NCBI GenBank assembly: GCA_028023455.1
Contig: JAQFVV010012403.1
Span: 684,001 to 748,000 of the forward strand
Length of the DNA: 64,000 bases
Direction: 5' to 3'
From: Epiperipatus broadwayi
Taxonomy: Eukaryota > Onychophora > Udeonychophora > Euonychophora > Peripatidae
The notes beneath the pieces are model-generated. The model was not told the DNA's origin. It was given only the letters and a program-made list of their open reading frames with translations, and searched no databases. Position numbers and translations under genes: made by a program. Shown one piece after another: positions 1 through 10,060 of the stretch; within the stretch, counting starts at the first letter, position 1; each line of letters starts with the position of its first letter.

Positions 1-139
1 TGAAGATCTTTCAGCCCCATATAGCTATTTGAGTTGGATAGCTGGGTTTGAAGTCATGTAGGTGTCAGAAAATTTCAGATTTTCCACTCAATAGATAACT
101 TTTAGATAAATACTGGCTTTGGGTTGGTATTTTTAGATC

Positions 140-310
140 TAGTTTCTAAAGCTATCCTAGCATCTCTGAGGAGTGCCAAAGCATAAAACCATTGGTCATA
201 GGTTTGGGGGAGGGGATTCCTGAAGAGTTATTTTAAATGCTTTCTCTGGCTAAGCATTTACCGCAAAGCTTGTTGAGCAATTAGCAATGCTCATTGTTTA
301 TATCTTACAA
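140..310 (+). repeat. Remnant related to the 10.8 kb foldback repeat, with a weak hammerhead-like core
   Basis: The part from about 205 to 270 (gtttgggggagggg, then aaatgctttctct) matches the outer half of the element at 10722-10945 read on its minus strand. Just upstream, CTGAGGA at about 157 is followed by a 4-bp hairpin (GTGC, loop CAAA, GCAT), AAA where GAA would be expected, ACC ATT GGT as a 3-bp stem III and then C. Stem I pairing is only CCTA with TAGG. The core has a substituted catalytic guanine and may be coincidence. Confidence 0.3.
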
Positions 311-657
311 ACTTAAAAGAATGGGGTCATGTGATCTATTACTCTATTTTTTATTTGACTATTTATATATGTATTGATTGTGTAAATTTAAATCATGGGA
401 ACTATCCCCCCCAAAATGCAGTATATTTTATTGATTATCCAATTGCTCTTTCTATATAATGTATTCATTTTCAATTATTTAATCAAAAATATATGCAGTA
501 AGAGATTCATTTTCATATTAGTTTTATTGTACAACATCACCTCACAGTGTCTTAGAAAGTTTAAGAAATTTTAATTGAAAACAGGATGTTAATTGTCATA
601 AGCTACAACCTTTCTGTGCAAAATATAGTTGTTTTTTTTTCTTTAAAAATAAAACAT

Positions 658-1020
658 ATTTTGATTTACAAGTGTCAAATTTACCCTACCCACAACTTTG
701 ATACTATACATTCTAGACAAATACAGTAATGATTATCTCTAATCATTGATTAAACTAGAGATTATCTCTAGCCCAGATATAAACTTTAAATCTCAAAGAT
801 TAATATATTTGGTTTTTTTTGAGTAAACATATCACAAATGGAGTAACTGTTTAATTAAAAATCAGATATATTTATCTTTAACTGAGACCTAAAGTTTATA
901 TCTGGGTTAGAGATAATCTCTAGTTTAATAAAGGATTAATGATAATTATTATTCTATTTATCTAGAGTGGATTGTACTTTAAATTGTGGGTGGAGTAACT
1001 TGACACTTGTAAATCAAAAT
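658..1020. repeat. 363-bp foldback (long inverted repeat) element
   Basis: The left arm begins ATTTTGATTTACAAGTGTCA and the right arm ends with its reverse complement at 1020. Arms of roughly 130 bp pair with moderate divergence, for example the block ctagagattatctctagccc near 755 against gggttagagataatctctag near 905. About 95 bp of AT-rich spacer lies between. No coding potential. Half-copies of the same family occur at 56221-56415 and 56632-56785. The outer bases do not show a clear target duplication, so the class (MITE or other foldback) stays open. Confidence 0.7.
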
Positions 1021-1109
1021 GTAACAATATACTATTGATAAATACTAAACATATAATAAAGATATATATGAAGATCAGTGGTTCAATGTGTAATGCAATC
1101 TGGGTGGGG

Positions 1110-1235
1110 TATTTTGTCTTTTTTTTTTATGTGTCAAAGCGTCGGCCGTGAAGCGAACCCCGGGACAACCTGTTTGTAAGGCAGCTATGCTAACCACTTG
1201 GCCACCAACACTTGATGGGGATATTTTGTCTTTTT
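1110..1235 (-). mobile_element. tRNA-derived SINE with 14-bp target duplication
   Basis: Minus-strand SINE. A poly(T) run at the left is its A-tail; the tRNA-like body (box B-like gggttcgcttcacgg on the minus strand, box A-like gtggccaagtggttagca) lies at 1130-1210. Direct repeats tattttgtcttttt at 1110-1123 and 1222-1235 flank it. The same family sits at 20368-20470, 32198-32306 and, degraded, near 33957-34075. A pol III-transcribed, LINE-mobilised retroposon is the expected mode; the partner LINE is not identified here. Confidence 0.75.
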
Positions 1236-2084
1236 CAGGTGCGGTAGGGTGGGGGTTATTTAGTATATCTATAAAACATTCTTTATTGTTATAACATAAT
1301 GATATACATCTTTGTTTTTTTAACAAGGCAGGGGATTAGCAAATTTTTTAGTCTGAAGTGAAATGATAGATAAAGCAATAATTTTATAAGTACATATGAT
1401 TCCTTAAAATTATACTTTTTTATATTTTAAAAGTAATAACTTTAATAATATATCAGACAGTATAAATTTCGTTGTTTTATTTCAATATATTTGTAATTAT
1501 CTAATTTTGTGAAGCAACTCTGTTCATTCCATACTAGTACTGCCATCTATTGTAAGGTTGAGTCATCAATAGATATTAGAGGATTGTACTTATTAAATCC
1601 ATATCTATTGCTATCCTATCTATACCTTCAGATTAGTCTCTCACTTATGGCTTTTTTTACTAAAAAATTAGACCTAAATTTAGTGCATCTCGACCTTTTC
1701 TTTGGACTCTCTTTTTCCTATCAAAAAACCTGAAATTAAAAACATCTTAATTAATTTTGAATTCAAGCCAATGCTTATTTATACTGTGCACATCTGATAT
1801 CAGTTTGTTGACAAAGACTGCAAATCAAGAAACTACCTTAAGAAAATTGATCGAATAATCCTGGATATGGACTTAATAACACTGCCATCCACTATTTATT
1901 GCTTCCTCAAATTCATAATAGATGGCAGCACTAGAGTAGAATGGGCAGAATTGTTTTTGAAAAGCATATTTAAGCTGCAGTCATATGATTTTTTTTTTAT
2001 TTCATTTAATGTTTGGGTAAATCAATTTCATTTAGCTGGAAGTATCATCTTTTTGTAACATTAATGGATTTTCTGGTGTAATAT
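1236..2084. other. No recognised feature
   Basis: AT-rich intron. Two short plus-strand frames (1509-1733, 1867-2058) have no domain and no splice context with DDX49. Confidence 0.6.
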
Positions 2085-2310
2085 TTATGGGCACGGGCCT
2101 GTGCTCCTCATGGCTTTCTCAGGGGTCGATGGCGGCAGTCATTGGGGGTCTGCTTATGGGTGCGGGCTGTTGACGATTATTGCCACTACCCGGAAAACCT
2201 GCTGGGAGGGTTCAGGGTCAAAGTTTTCAGCACCGATTCTGCTCTCATGGGCAGCTGTGCCCCTTGCTGGATTGCATTTGGGCAGTGCAGATCTGTGCTC
2301 GTCACTCGTT
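2085..2310. other. GC-rich island of unknown origin
   Basis: About 225 bp that is markedly richer in G and C than all surrounding DNA. It opens gggcacgggcctgtgctcct and includes gggtcgatggcggcagtcat. A 92-codon plus-strand frame (2101-2379) runs through it, but it lacks recognisable domains, runs on into AT-rich sequence and has no splice context linking it to DDX49. It could be a fragment of a GC-rich retroposon or a captured sequence. I do not recognise it. Confidence 0.4.
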
Positions 2311-2629
2311 AAACCATTTTATGGATATAATTGTTATCGAGTGTATGTACTTTTTAAACAAATGATTTACATCATATAGTAGGTGATCAGTCACCTGCTT
2401 GTTTTTTCCTTAATAAAGCAATTTCATTTAGAAATGTTTTATTTACAACTCTTAATTGTATTAATGCATCCTAGCTTACATTGTTTTCCCAAAATATTTT
2501 TTGACTATTTACAGCCTATATATAATCCAGGTTAATAAGTGGATATATAATTAGTATTAGCTAATAAATATTCTAGATTAATAAGGATTGTTCTGATCAG
2601 TAATATATTATTGATATATGATGCAGTAA

Positions 2630-3162
2630 TAAACCACTAAACATCACATGATCACCATTTCTTATGCTTGCTCAATCTGTGAAAACAGGCAAAACTCTCC
2701 ATGCAGTAGTGCCACTCAGTGCAAGCCAGAGTAATCAATGGATGCAAGAAGATTTATGCATAAAATCCCTATCTAGTGCCTACTCATCCAATATCACCAG
2801 ACTAGTTTCTAGATTGTGGCTTTCGTCAGTGAGGAGACATGGATCTGAGAGCCCTGTGAATATTATTAAAATATTATTGTGTTTTCAAATTTAGACTCAT
2901 AGTTTTGTAATTAACTAAAGGGGTAAAAGGTATCTGCTGGAGGGTTGCAGTGCTCTCAGATCCAAGACTCCTCACTGATGAAAGTCACAAGCTAGAAACT
3001 AGTCTGGGGATATTGGATGAGTAGGCACTAGATAAGGATTTTATGCACCAACCTTCTGGCATCCATTGATTACTCTGGCTTGCAGTGAGTGGCACTACTA
3101 TATGGAGAGTTTTGTCAGTTTTAATAGATAGAAATTGTGATCATGTGATGTTCAGTGGTTTA
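2630..3162. mobile_element. Family 2 hammerhead foldback element
   Basis: Two arms of about 210 bp in head-to-head inverted orientation: the left arm (2630-2851) reads on the minus strand, the right arm (2947-3162) on the plus strand, with an AT-rich spacer of about 95 bp. The outer termini are complementary (taaaccactaaacatcacat against atgtgatgttcagtggttta). Each arm contains, from centre outward, a hammerhead-like core with ACTAGT as stem III, then ttggatgagtaggcactag, a block around attgattactctggcttgca, then gagttttgyc and the catgatcacc end. No protein coding potential. Stem II in the left-arm ribozyme is broken (agc against tct). Confidence 0.8.
2960..3018 (+). ncRNA. Hammerhead-like ribozyme motif (family 2)
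   Basis: CTGATGA at 2975-2981; stem II AGT/GCT closing a CACAA loop with A opposite A at the base; GAA at 2995-2997; stem III the perfect palindrome ACTAGT at 2998-3003; cleavage-site base C at 3004, giving a GUC triplet. Stem I pairs CTCCTCA upstream with TGGGGA downstream (one G-T wobble) and then ATCCAA (2960-2965) with TTGGAT (3013-3018). This satisfies a type I hammerhead except for the A-A base pair position 10.1/11.1, which is usually G-C. With a self-complementary stem III, a dimeric ribozyme is the likely active form. Activity is inferred, not shown. Confidence 0.6.
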
Positions 3163-3370
3163 ATACCAATCCTGCCTATTAGGATAGTGGCGGCTGTGGT
3201 TATTAAAGAACTAAAGACACCAAAATGTATGGGTATTGTATCTATATGATTATATAAGCTAATGAGCTTGGATTGAAAACATTATTGTTTTTTTAATTTT
3301 AGACTCGTAGTTTTGTAGTTAACTAAAGAAGTAAAAGGTGGTTGCTGGACAGTTGCATTGGATCCTAAGA

Positions 3371-3550
3371 TCTTGGTGCAGAGCTCCCAGATCCAAAGCT
3401 CCTCACTGATGAAAGCCACAAGCTAGAAACTAGTCTGGTGATATTGGATGAGTCGGCACTAGATAGGGATTTTATGCATAAACCTTCTTGCATCCATTGA
3501 TTACTCTGACTTGCACTGAGTGACATTACTGTATGGAGAGTTTTGCATGA
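3371..3550 (+). mobile_element. Family 2 single arm with hammerhead-like core (3391-3449)
   Basis: One plus-strand arm, starting near gagctcccagatccaaagc and ending in ggagagttttgcatg. Core: CTGATGA 3406-3412; stem II AGC/GCT around CACAA; GAA 3426-3428; ACTAGT 3429-3434; C 3435. Stem I outer helix ATCCAA (3391-3396) pairs with TTGGAT (3444-3449); the inner helix has one mismatch. It lies in direct orientation about 430 bp after the right arm of the 2630-3162 element. The sequence before each arm is also shared: the blocks near 2890 and 3300, with gactcatagttttgtaatt in one and gactcgtagttttgtagtt in the other. The unit therefore looks tandemly duplicated at this locus. Confidence 0.7.
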
Positions 3551-3688
3551 AAGCAGTAATCTTCGTCACTGCTCAGGGATAGGTATCATATTTCAGGTGT
3601 TGAATCCATGATTACCTCTGTTTTTAAATCTATTTAATAGTAGTTTATTCTTTATTTTCTGATTTGCACACACAAACATATCATATTT

Positions 3689-3732
3689 GTTTGTGTGTGT
3701 GTGTGTTTGGACTTTTTTTTTTTTTTTTTTAA
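3689..3732. repeat. (GT)n microsatellite followed by a T run
   Basis: gtttgtgtgtgtgtgtgtgt is followed by a run of about 19 T. The T run ends at an AT-rich stretch and may be an A-tail in the other orientation, but no retroposon body is recognisable to its right. Confidence 0.8.
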
Positions 3733-4375
3733 ATTGGTATTTGCATAATCTTTAGAAAATCGCTTTATATTTTTTCCTAACCTAAAAGTAAGTTTCTTTA
3801 GAATTTGTTTTATCTGATTATATATTATATTTAAATTTCAATCTAATGTTGCGCAGCGCCTGATTTCAAAAGATTTCTGTCAAGGTTTAAATCAAGCCAA
3901 AACCTAGCCGTCTAATTAGATTAGATGTTTCAGAGACTTTTAATGTTATTATTATTCCTATAATTAAATGAGAATTGAACGATGAAATAAAATTAGGTGC
4001 TAATAAGCTTAAAATATATTCATTTAGTCTATTTAGATTTTCAACTTATTCAAAGCAGATTTTCTACAAGTAGGATTAAACAAATATATATGTACATGTA
4101 TTTGCTTTAACGCTCACACGTGAATGTGAATGTATATAGCCGTATCAATAATGTGCAGCTGCGTAGGGTCCAGGGAGACAAGACTTTCGGTAGTCTTTAC
4201 AGCTACTTTCAGTGTTAAAAGTAGTGTGTTCTTTTATGTAAGTTATTGTATGATTTGCTGATATGGTCTACCAGCACTTCTTTCTCTCTCTTTTTTTAAA
4301 GATCCTGGCTATCTTTTGTGCTGATGGAGCCAGTATATTTATTTCAATTGTATGATGAATTAGGCTGATGTAGAG

Positions 4376-4700
4376 TTGGTCATCACCATCATTGTCAACC
4401 ATTATCAATCCACTGCAGGATGAAGGTCTCTCCAAGTTCAATTATCTTCTTCGATCTCTTGCTTATCTTCTCCACATCATCCCTACACACTTTCTTATTT
4501 CATCCATCCATCTCACATGAGGTCTCTTTTTGGGTCTTTTACAATCTCTTGGAACCCAGTTTAAGATTTCAGTTCTATGTCCAATCCAATTTCATTTCAG
4601 TCTTAACTCTTTCGAGACGATGTCAGTAACAACTGTTTGTTCTCTTACCCATATATTGCGTTTTCGATTTTTTCTTGTTACTCCTAATATCAATTAGACA
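4376..4700 (-). mobile_element. RTE-type LINE 3' fragment
   Basis: Minus-strand 3' end of the same RTE family as 55680-56115. It begins with the tail signature tcatcaccatcattgtcaac and the shared block attatcaatccactgcagg, and stops about 320 bp in, at the region encoding the end of the RT C-terminal domain. Translated on the minus strand it matches the terminal part of the other copies but is broken by stops. It is 5'-truncated, as usual for LINEs. Confidence 0.75.
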
Positions 4701-5458
4701 AAAAAGTTCATTCACACACACATTCATTCTGCCTTATCAGGTAATTGAGAAGAAAGTCCATGATGTTTCTTGATCCTCAACTCAGAGATAAAAAGCCTAT
4801 AAACTCACCACGCTGGCTAATCCGTGATGGTGAGCAGCCCATCCATATTTGTATACTATATGGAAAAATCACGACAAAAACGTATGTAAATAGATACTTG
4901 AAGTCTTAGTTTTTACTTTATTCTGGAATGAATTCTTTTCCATAATCAACAAGCTACACTATCAGCTGACTGTGATCAATGCTATTTTTGTCCTCCTAAT
5001 ATTAATTTGTTTTATTTAATCATTTGGTTTATCATGAGAATTGTGACATTTTCGTATCCTTTTCTTTTTTTAAATTAAAATATTTACAACGAATGCCATT
5101 TTATTATTTACAATATTTTATTTTTAAAAAAAGCATTTTTTTTGTTGTAATACTATAATCTAATTGGGTATTGTCATAGTTGCTCTTTTGCAGCGAACTA
5201 ATTGCTAAGGTTGGTGAAAAATTGGTGTAACCAATAATGAAAATCCATAAATTAGAATTTGGCGTGAAGCTGTATTAAATTATTTATAGTATTCTATTAA
5301 AAGGTATGATAAATTGGTATACGGTAAATTGGCCACAATTTCCTAGCCACAATTATTTATTGTTAATAAAAGTTGTCAGCTAGAATTTTTTGAAGATTAA
5401 ATGCAAATATAGTTTTTAATATTTAAATACAAGTATATTGTTTATTCGGAACTTAATG
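4701..5458. other. No recognised feature
   Basis: AT-rich intron with homopolymer runs. I see no repeat family that recurs elsewhere in the window. Confidence 0.6.
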
Positions 5459-5670
5459 TAATTAGAAGGGATTTGAACTCAGACTTTTTAAGCTCCCTAC
5501 AGCTATCCACTCTTTCTTATGCAACCGACACATACATATAAAAAAGATAAATGATCTCCAAAATACGTATTTCGTGTAACCAGTACTCATCAGTTGGTCC
5601 ACATCATCTCTCCCCCCTACACATACACATATACAATCAGTGCTTGAAAGTCTGAATTCAAACCCCTTTT
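5459..5670 (-). mobile_element. Family 1 hammerhead element, internally deleted (core 5560-5610)
   Basis: The left arm carries a minus-strand hammerhead; only the last about 25 bp of the right arm remain (tctgaattcaaacccctttt), so the termini are still inverted repeats of each other (left aagggatttgaactcagact). On the minus strand: CTGATGA at 5593-5587, GAA, then the perfect palindrome ATACGTAT, then T. Stem I inner CCAA/TTGG and outer ATGAT/ATCAT pair. Stem II is damaged (GTACTGGTTACAC keeps only two base pairs), so this copy is probably inactive although its catalytic core bases and stem III are intact. Confidence 0.7.
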
Positions 5671-6919
5671 ATTGAAATATAGTTTTTGTATATATATTGT
5701 AATATTTTAATGTTGAATTAATTGAAGAAAATTTATATATTTTATTTTAGAATTATGTTTTCAATTTAGTTGGTAGAAAATATTTTCATTTCATTCTTTT
5801 TATTTTAAAAAGTCTGCTTATCTCATTTGATCAAGATCAGATCATGTAAATTTTAGGATGGAAAAGATTCCCAGAATTTATTGCAACAAATTTTATAAAT
5901 ATTTCTTTATATTACTTGGTCTATCAAGCATCGAATGGAAGAAATGTACCGTATTCTGACATCTGGATTCAGAATTAGTTTTAAATCGTTAAGTATATTT
6001 TTTATTTAATTAATGGGTTCAGTCTCAGCTCGAAAGAAGTGTAGTATAAAAAAGATAATCTTGTGGTGATGACGTGATTGTGTTCATTTAGGTTTTTTTT
6101 TTTAATCAAAATACTTATTCCGTTTATGATTCTTTTTCAATTATAAATTTATTTAACGCACATTGATTACGTAAGTAATATTTACCTAAAGCATGTGCGT
6201 AAGCTTGTGGTTAAGACCTGTAGAGGTCCCTACCTTCGCATTTTCAAGCACACAATACATCACATCACATCACACATGCTTAACGGTTTATTGCCTTAGT
6301 AAAGATTCTTTTTTTAAATAAATAAGCAAATGATTTATTATTTGGGAGTTAATAGGAAGTTTGAGCACCAGAAGTGACAACTGGGCAGCGATCCATGGAT
6401 CCTGGGGTCCAGAATCTTTCACTCCATCATTGCACCAAATCACGCAGGGAATTCACTCATTCATAGGATAACTCTATCAGCAATTATATTTATTGATTTG
6501 TCTCTAATTTGATATGCTTGGAAGCGCATATATGAGAAGACAAAGGGATTATCGCCCCTAGGATCTCCAAGTATTCGAAAAGCCATTATATTACCCCAAT
6601 TATATTAAAAAATGAAACCGCTTATTTTTTAATCATTTAAGTCTATGAGAAGGTGATCAGAAAAATGGTGCTTATTGATTTTAAATATTAATTTTTATCT
6701 TTTAGCTTTACAAAACGAATCATGCCATTTTCATTCGTAAGAAAATAGTAAAAGGCAAAAGAAAACATAAATATTTAAACAGACTAAATATTGATTTTCC
6801 AAAAAAAAAATGTTTTTCAATCCTTTTAGATTAAAGAATTTTAGATTTGAACAGAGTATCTCAATTATCCTAAAATCACTTTTTCTTTAAGCTTACACAA
6901 ACTGGTTAAAAGAGTATCA
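5671..6919. other. Mostly unrecognised; possible degraded SINE heads
   Basis: A (CATCA)n-like stretch at about 6250-6280 follows gcatgtgcgtaagcttgtgg, which has a tRNA-box-like look. The part at 6345-6450 (gtttgagcaccagaagtgac ... gaattcactcattcatagga) may be a degraded SINE of the 43.5 kb family. Neither is secure. Confidence 0.3.
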
Positions 6920-7110
6920 AATAGTAATCGGTAGATACTAGAAGGTTGTGCATTTTAATTCCTGTGCAGTTTCTTCTCATTCAGTATCTCTAGACTCGTT
7001 TCTAGCTTATGGTTTTCATCAGTAAGGAGCTTCCTCCAGCATCCATGTTTTAACTTTTGGTTAATTGTAGCTTGCACTAGGTGGCACTATTGTATAGAGA
7101 TATTTGCTAT
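6920..7110 (-). mobile_element. Decayed family 2 hammerhead foldback element
   Basis: Minus-strand core remnants (CTGATGA near 7020, then ccataagctagaaacgagtc) are followed on the right by remnants of the plus arm (gtagcttgcactaggtggcac, then ttgtatagagat). Stem III is ACGAGT rather than ACTAGT and stem II is degraded. It is the oldest-looking family 2 copy in the window. Confidence 0.55.
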
Positions 7111-7537
7111 TGCTAGTCTCTCAATTACAGTGCTAAAAAGAGTTAAAATGTATTACTTTAAAAACATCGTCGAGTAAGGAAAAAATAAAATTAAACTATA
7201 AAAATTGAACAAAATCAAATATAGAGTAATGTAATTCTAATTTATTTGAGTACTGTATAATGAATATTGCTTAAGATTAATTAAAGAAAAGTAAAAAGAA
7301 AATTTATTTGATTTTGCATTATGCATATGTCAGAAAATTCCATAATGTTATGCTTTTTTTCTATATATTTCACAAATTATCGTTTTTGAATATATATATA
7401 TACGGAGGTAAAAGTGGGTGGTTATTAGGTACTGTATTTCATTTTAATTATTTTTCTGCTGGGTTCTGAGGTTAAATATTTAGAATGGCATTGCAAATAT
7501 TTTGTTTTTATATTTCATAGACAATTGAGAATCAACA

Positions 7538-7590
7538 ATACGGTGATTTGATTTTTAACAGTGTATACGGTGATTTGATTTTTAACAGTA
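7538..7590. repeat. 25-bp tandem duplication
   Basis: The block tacggtgatttgatttttaa occurs twice in tandem, each followed by cagt. A simple local duplication with no wider context. Confidence 0.8.
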
Positions 7591-7794
7591 TAACTTTTTC
7601 ATAAATGTATAGTATAAAATTATCAATCTTTTACTTTATATTTGGAAAATATAGTCAAGGTTCAATGTGTAGCATGTATTTTTATATTGGACTATTTCCA
7701 TCATCTAATATGTTTGTTGAATGTCTTTAGAAAAGTTTAATTTTTAGTTAAATATTCCAAATGCATTCAACTGTTAGTAATACCACAGCAAACA

Positions 7795-7990
7795 AATGTT
7801 AGTAATATCACTGCAAACAGGTTAGTATACGCACTACGTTTCGAGAGGTATTTTTCTCCCCTCTTCTTCAGGTGTTGCTGGCCTGACCAGTGACAGTACT
7901 AGCATGGGATTCGAACCTGGGTCCTTAGATTCTTGATTATTGAAATTTAAGGTAACGCTCTAACCAACTGAGCCATCCTGCCAAAGGCAA
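7795..7990 (-). mobile_element. tRNA-derived SINE with hammerhead-like tail
   Basis: On the minus strand a tRNA-like head (box A TGGCTCAGTTGG at 7975-7964, box B GGTTCGAATCC at 7917-7907) is followed by a tail with a hammerhead-like core: CTGAAGA at 7871-7865, stem II AGAGG/CCTCT, GAA at 7842-7840, palindrome ACGT at 7839-7836, then A. The anticodon region is expanded and no acceptor pairing is seen, so this is a SINE, not a tRNA gene. The CTGAAGAAG...GAAACGT pattern is the style described for Penelope-like elements. Stem I is weak (CAC/GTG). The 3' end carries two imperfect copies of gttagtaatatcactgcaaac. Confidence 0.65.
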
Positions 7991-8515
7991 CAGTATGTAG
8001 TAATTTCATATACTTATCTATGAGGTTCCTCCTGATTTCTCCACTTTTTCCTCAGAGCAAAGTTGATTAGTGATTTCCATACATTATGTATAGTCACACT
8101 AGGTTGGCTTATGGGATTTTTGCCATTGTCATGTGAGCAGCTTCTTTAAATTTTCTTCTTTGTACCTTTTCTTCTTTAGTTTGTATAGTCATAGCAAAAC
8201 ACATTTTTAGGGTGTTTTTATCTCTTAGTATTTCTTTTTCTTTTTTTGGAATTAGAATGGCTATACTCATTTATGAGTAGGGTAATCATGCTGTATCTGA
8301 ATTTTTTTTAATAATTCACTTCTTTCATAAATGAACATGACAGAGAAATTGCAGTCTTTATTTTAAGTCAGCCATAATGAATGATCTAAAACTATTTGAA
8401 AAATTAAAATTTTTCGAATGGCTAGATTTTGGAATGAAAATATTCAGACTGTATTATTCAATAACTTTCAATCAATTGTATGTTTATTAATCATACTAGA
8501 TTATAAAATGATTTT

Positions 8516-9034
8516 TAATATATAGGGGGTTTGAACTCAGACTTTTACATAACCCTCAACCATCATGCTATCTCATACCACTGATGCACTTGATCACACA
8601 CATGTTGAAATGATAAATAATCACCAATATACATTCGTGCTAAACCAGCACTCGTCAGTTGGCCCAGATTATCATTTCCACACATATATGCAATCAAAGC
8701 TCAGCTTATATTATTAGGTTGGACTAAGGTGAGCTTTGAGTGTTCCATCATCAGATTTTCAAGAAAATGGATGCTGAATAGTTGTGGGGTGGAGTGGTTT
8801 GAAGCCTGCCCATTAAAGTATGAAGATTGGCTATCTTAGTATAAGCTGAGTTTTGATTGTATGTATGTGTGATGATAATCTGGACCAACTGATGAGGGCT
8901 GGTTTAGCACAAAATATGTATATTGGTGATTATTTATCTTTTCAACATGTGTGTGATGAAGTGCATCAGTGGTATGAGATATCATGATGGTTGAGGGTCA
9001 TGTGAATGTCTGAGTTCAAACCCCCTATATATTA
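8516..9034. mobile_element. Family 1 hammerhead foldback element (519 bp)
   Basis: Near-complete palindrome. The left end taatatataggggg and right end cccccctatatatta-type termini are complementary; arms of about 200 bp surround a centre of about 110 bp. Each arm has a hammerhead core reading outward from the centre: minus strand at 8673-8612 and plus strand at 8873-8933. Each core is followed by the block ttatttatcttttcaacatg and then the outer gtctgagttcaaaccccc. No coding capacity. In the left arm the core is CTGACGA with two bases lost from stem III; in the right arm the GAA guanine is A. Confidence 0.85.
8873..8933 (+). ncRNA. Hammerhead ribozyme motif, family 1, core G mutated
   Basis: CTGATGA at 8889-8895; stem II G-GGCTG/TAGC-AC around a GTT loop; AAA where GAA is expected; stem III ATATGTAT; then A; stem I inner CCAA with TTGG and outer ATAATC with GATTAT, with the conserved internal loop TGGA. 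The lost G12 lies at a CpG in the presumed ancestor (CACGAAAT), consistent with CpG decay. By known hammerhead chemistry this copy should be inactive. Confidence 0.65.
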
Positions 9035-9399
9035 CATATATAAGTGCAGGCACGAAAAAACCTGTTCTGTAGAAAAAAATGATTTTTTAAGTTATTAAAT
9101 AATAATCATATATAGGAGTTGGAAAAAAAATTGAACTGCTGTTAGACACTAATGCTTTTGATTTCAACTAGGATAGAAGTGAAAGTAGTTATGAAAATAA
9201 TATTTGTATTTCTTGCAAATAGAATCTAAAGAGATGATAAATAATATCATAAAATTAACATTAGTTTCATAAGTTATGAAAGAAATTTTTTCCTTTCTGA
9301 AATTTAATTTAAAGGGGTTCAAATTGCTGAGCCCCATTTTAGCTAAAACATTCATGTTCAAACCAACAGAATTGTTTAATTTTCAAGACCAACCATTTC

Positions 9400-10060
9400 A
9401 AAGTCTAGGACCTTGTGCTCTTTAAAAATGGGAGAGCAAAACCTGGATCTGTCTTTGGTCAGAAATTGATGAATACTGGAAGAGAATGATGAAAACTCAA
9501 ACCACAGTTGAACAAATCATTGCAGAGATCAGTGCATATCTGAATAGTTCAGTTGCTACCAAAACAATCCATTGTAAAGCTTAGGAAAACATTTATGGCT
9601 AGCTGCCATTTCAAAACCCATTGTGAATGATGCAATGAAGAACTAATGATGTTACAAACAAATTCTTTGGAAGAATTTTGTTTGACAGTCACTATTAAAA
9701 TAATGCTACCATACAGCTTGGCTTTTCCCAAATATGAAGTATAATATTGGATTGCTGTGATGTGAGAACCCATACGTTGGCATTTTGTTAGTTCGATTAT
9801 TACATTTCTTAGATGCAACCCAACTGCGTGCTATATTTTAAAAGAAACCAAGTGTAATGCCATGATGCAAAGACTACAGTTAATATTATAACATTTTAAT
9901 TTATATAATCCATGCATTCAGATAGTAGCGAAAAACATGGGAATGTTCTTACATATCTTCCATGGTCTTCCCAGTTAACTGATTTAAACATTGTTCAGTC
10001 TCCGTAAGTCATTTATGTAAAATGAGTAAGACATTATTATTTTTTAATATTTCTCACCAA
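9400..10060 (+). pseudogene. Decayed Tc1/mariner-like transposase
   Basis: Several frames on the plus strand give disconnected Tc1-like blocks. One resembles the helix-turn-helix end (LAAISKPIVNDAMKN-like near 9590). One resembles the PCHxAK block before the second catalytic Asp (CHDAKTTVN near 9860). One resembles the WPxQSPDLNPIE block (PWSSQLTDLN near 9965). Frames change repeatedly and stops are frequent, so it is long dead. Terminal repeats were not located. The assignment depends on motif order and spacing rather than any long alignment. Confidence 0.5.

Noticed and set aside
2101-2379. 92-codon frame over the GC-rich island
   Set aside because: No domain, no signal of splicing, and the frame continues into clearly non-coding AT-rich DNA. 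GC-rich sequence has fewer stops by chance.
7907-7975. Minus-strand tRNA gene
   Set aside because: Box A and box B are present but the anticodon region is about 15 bases too long and the acceptor arms do not pair; it is a SINE head.
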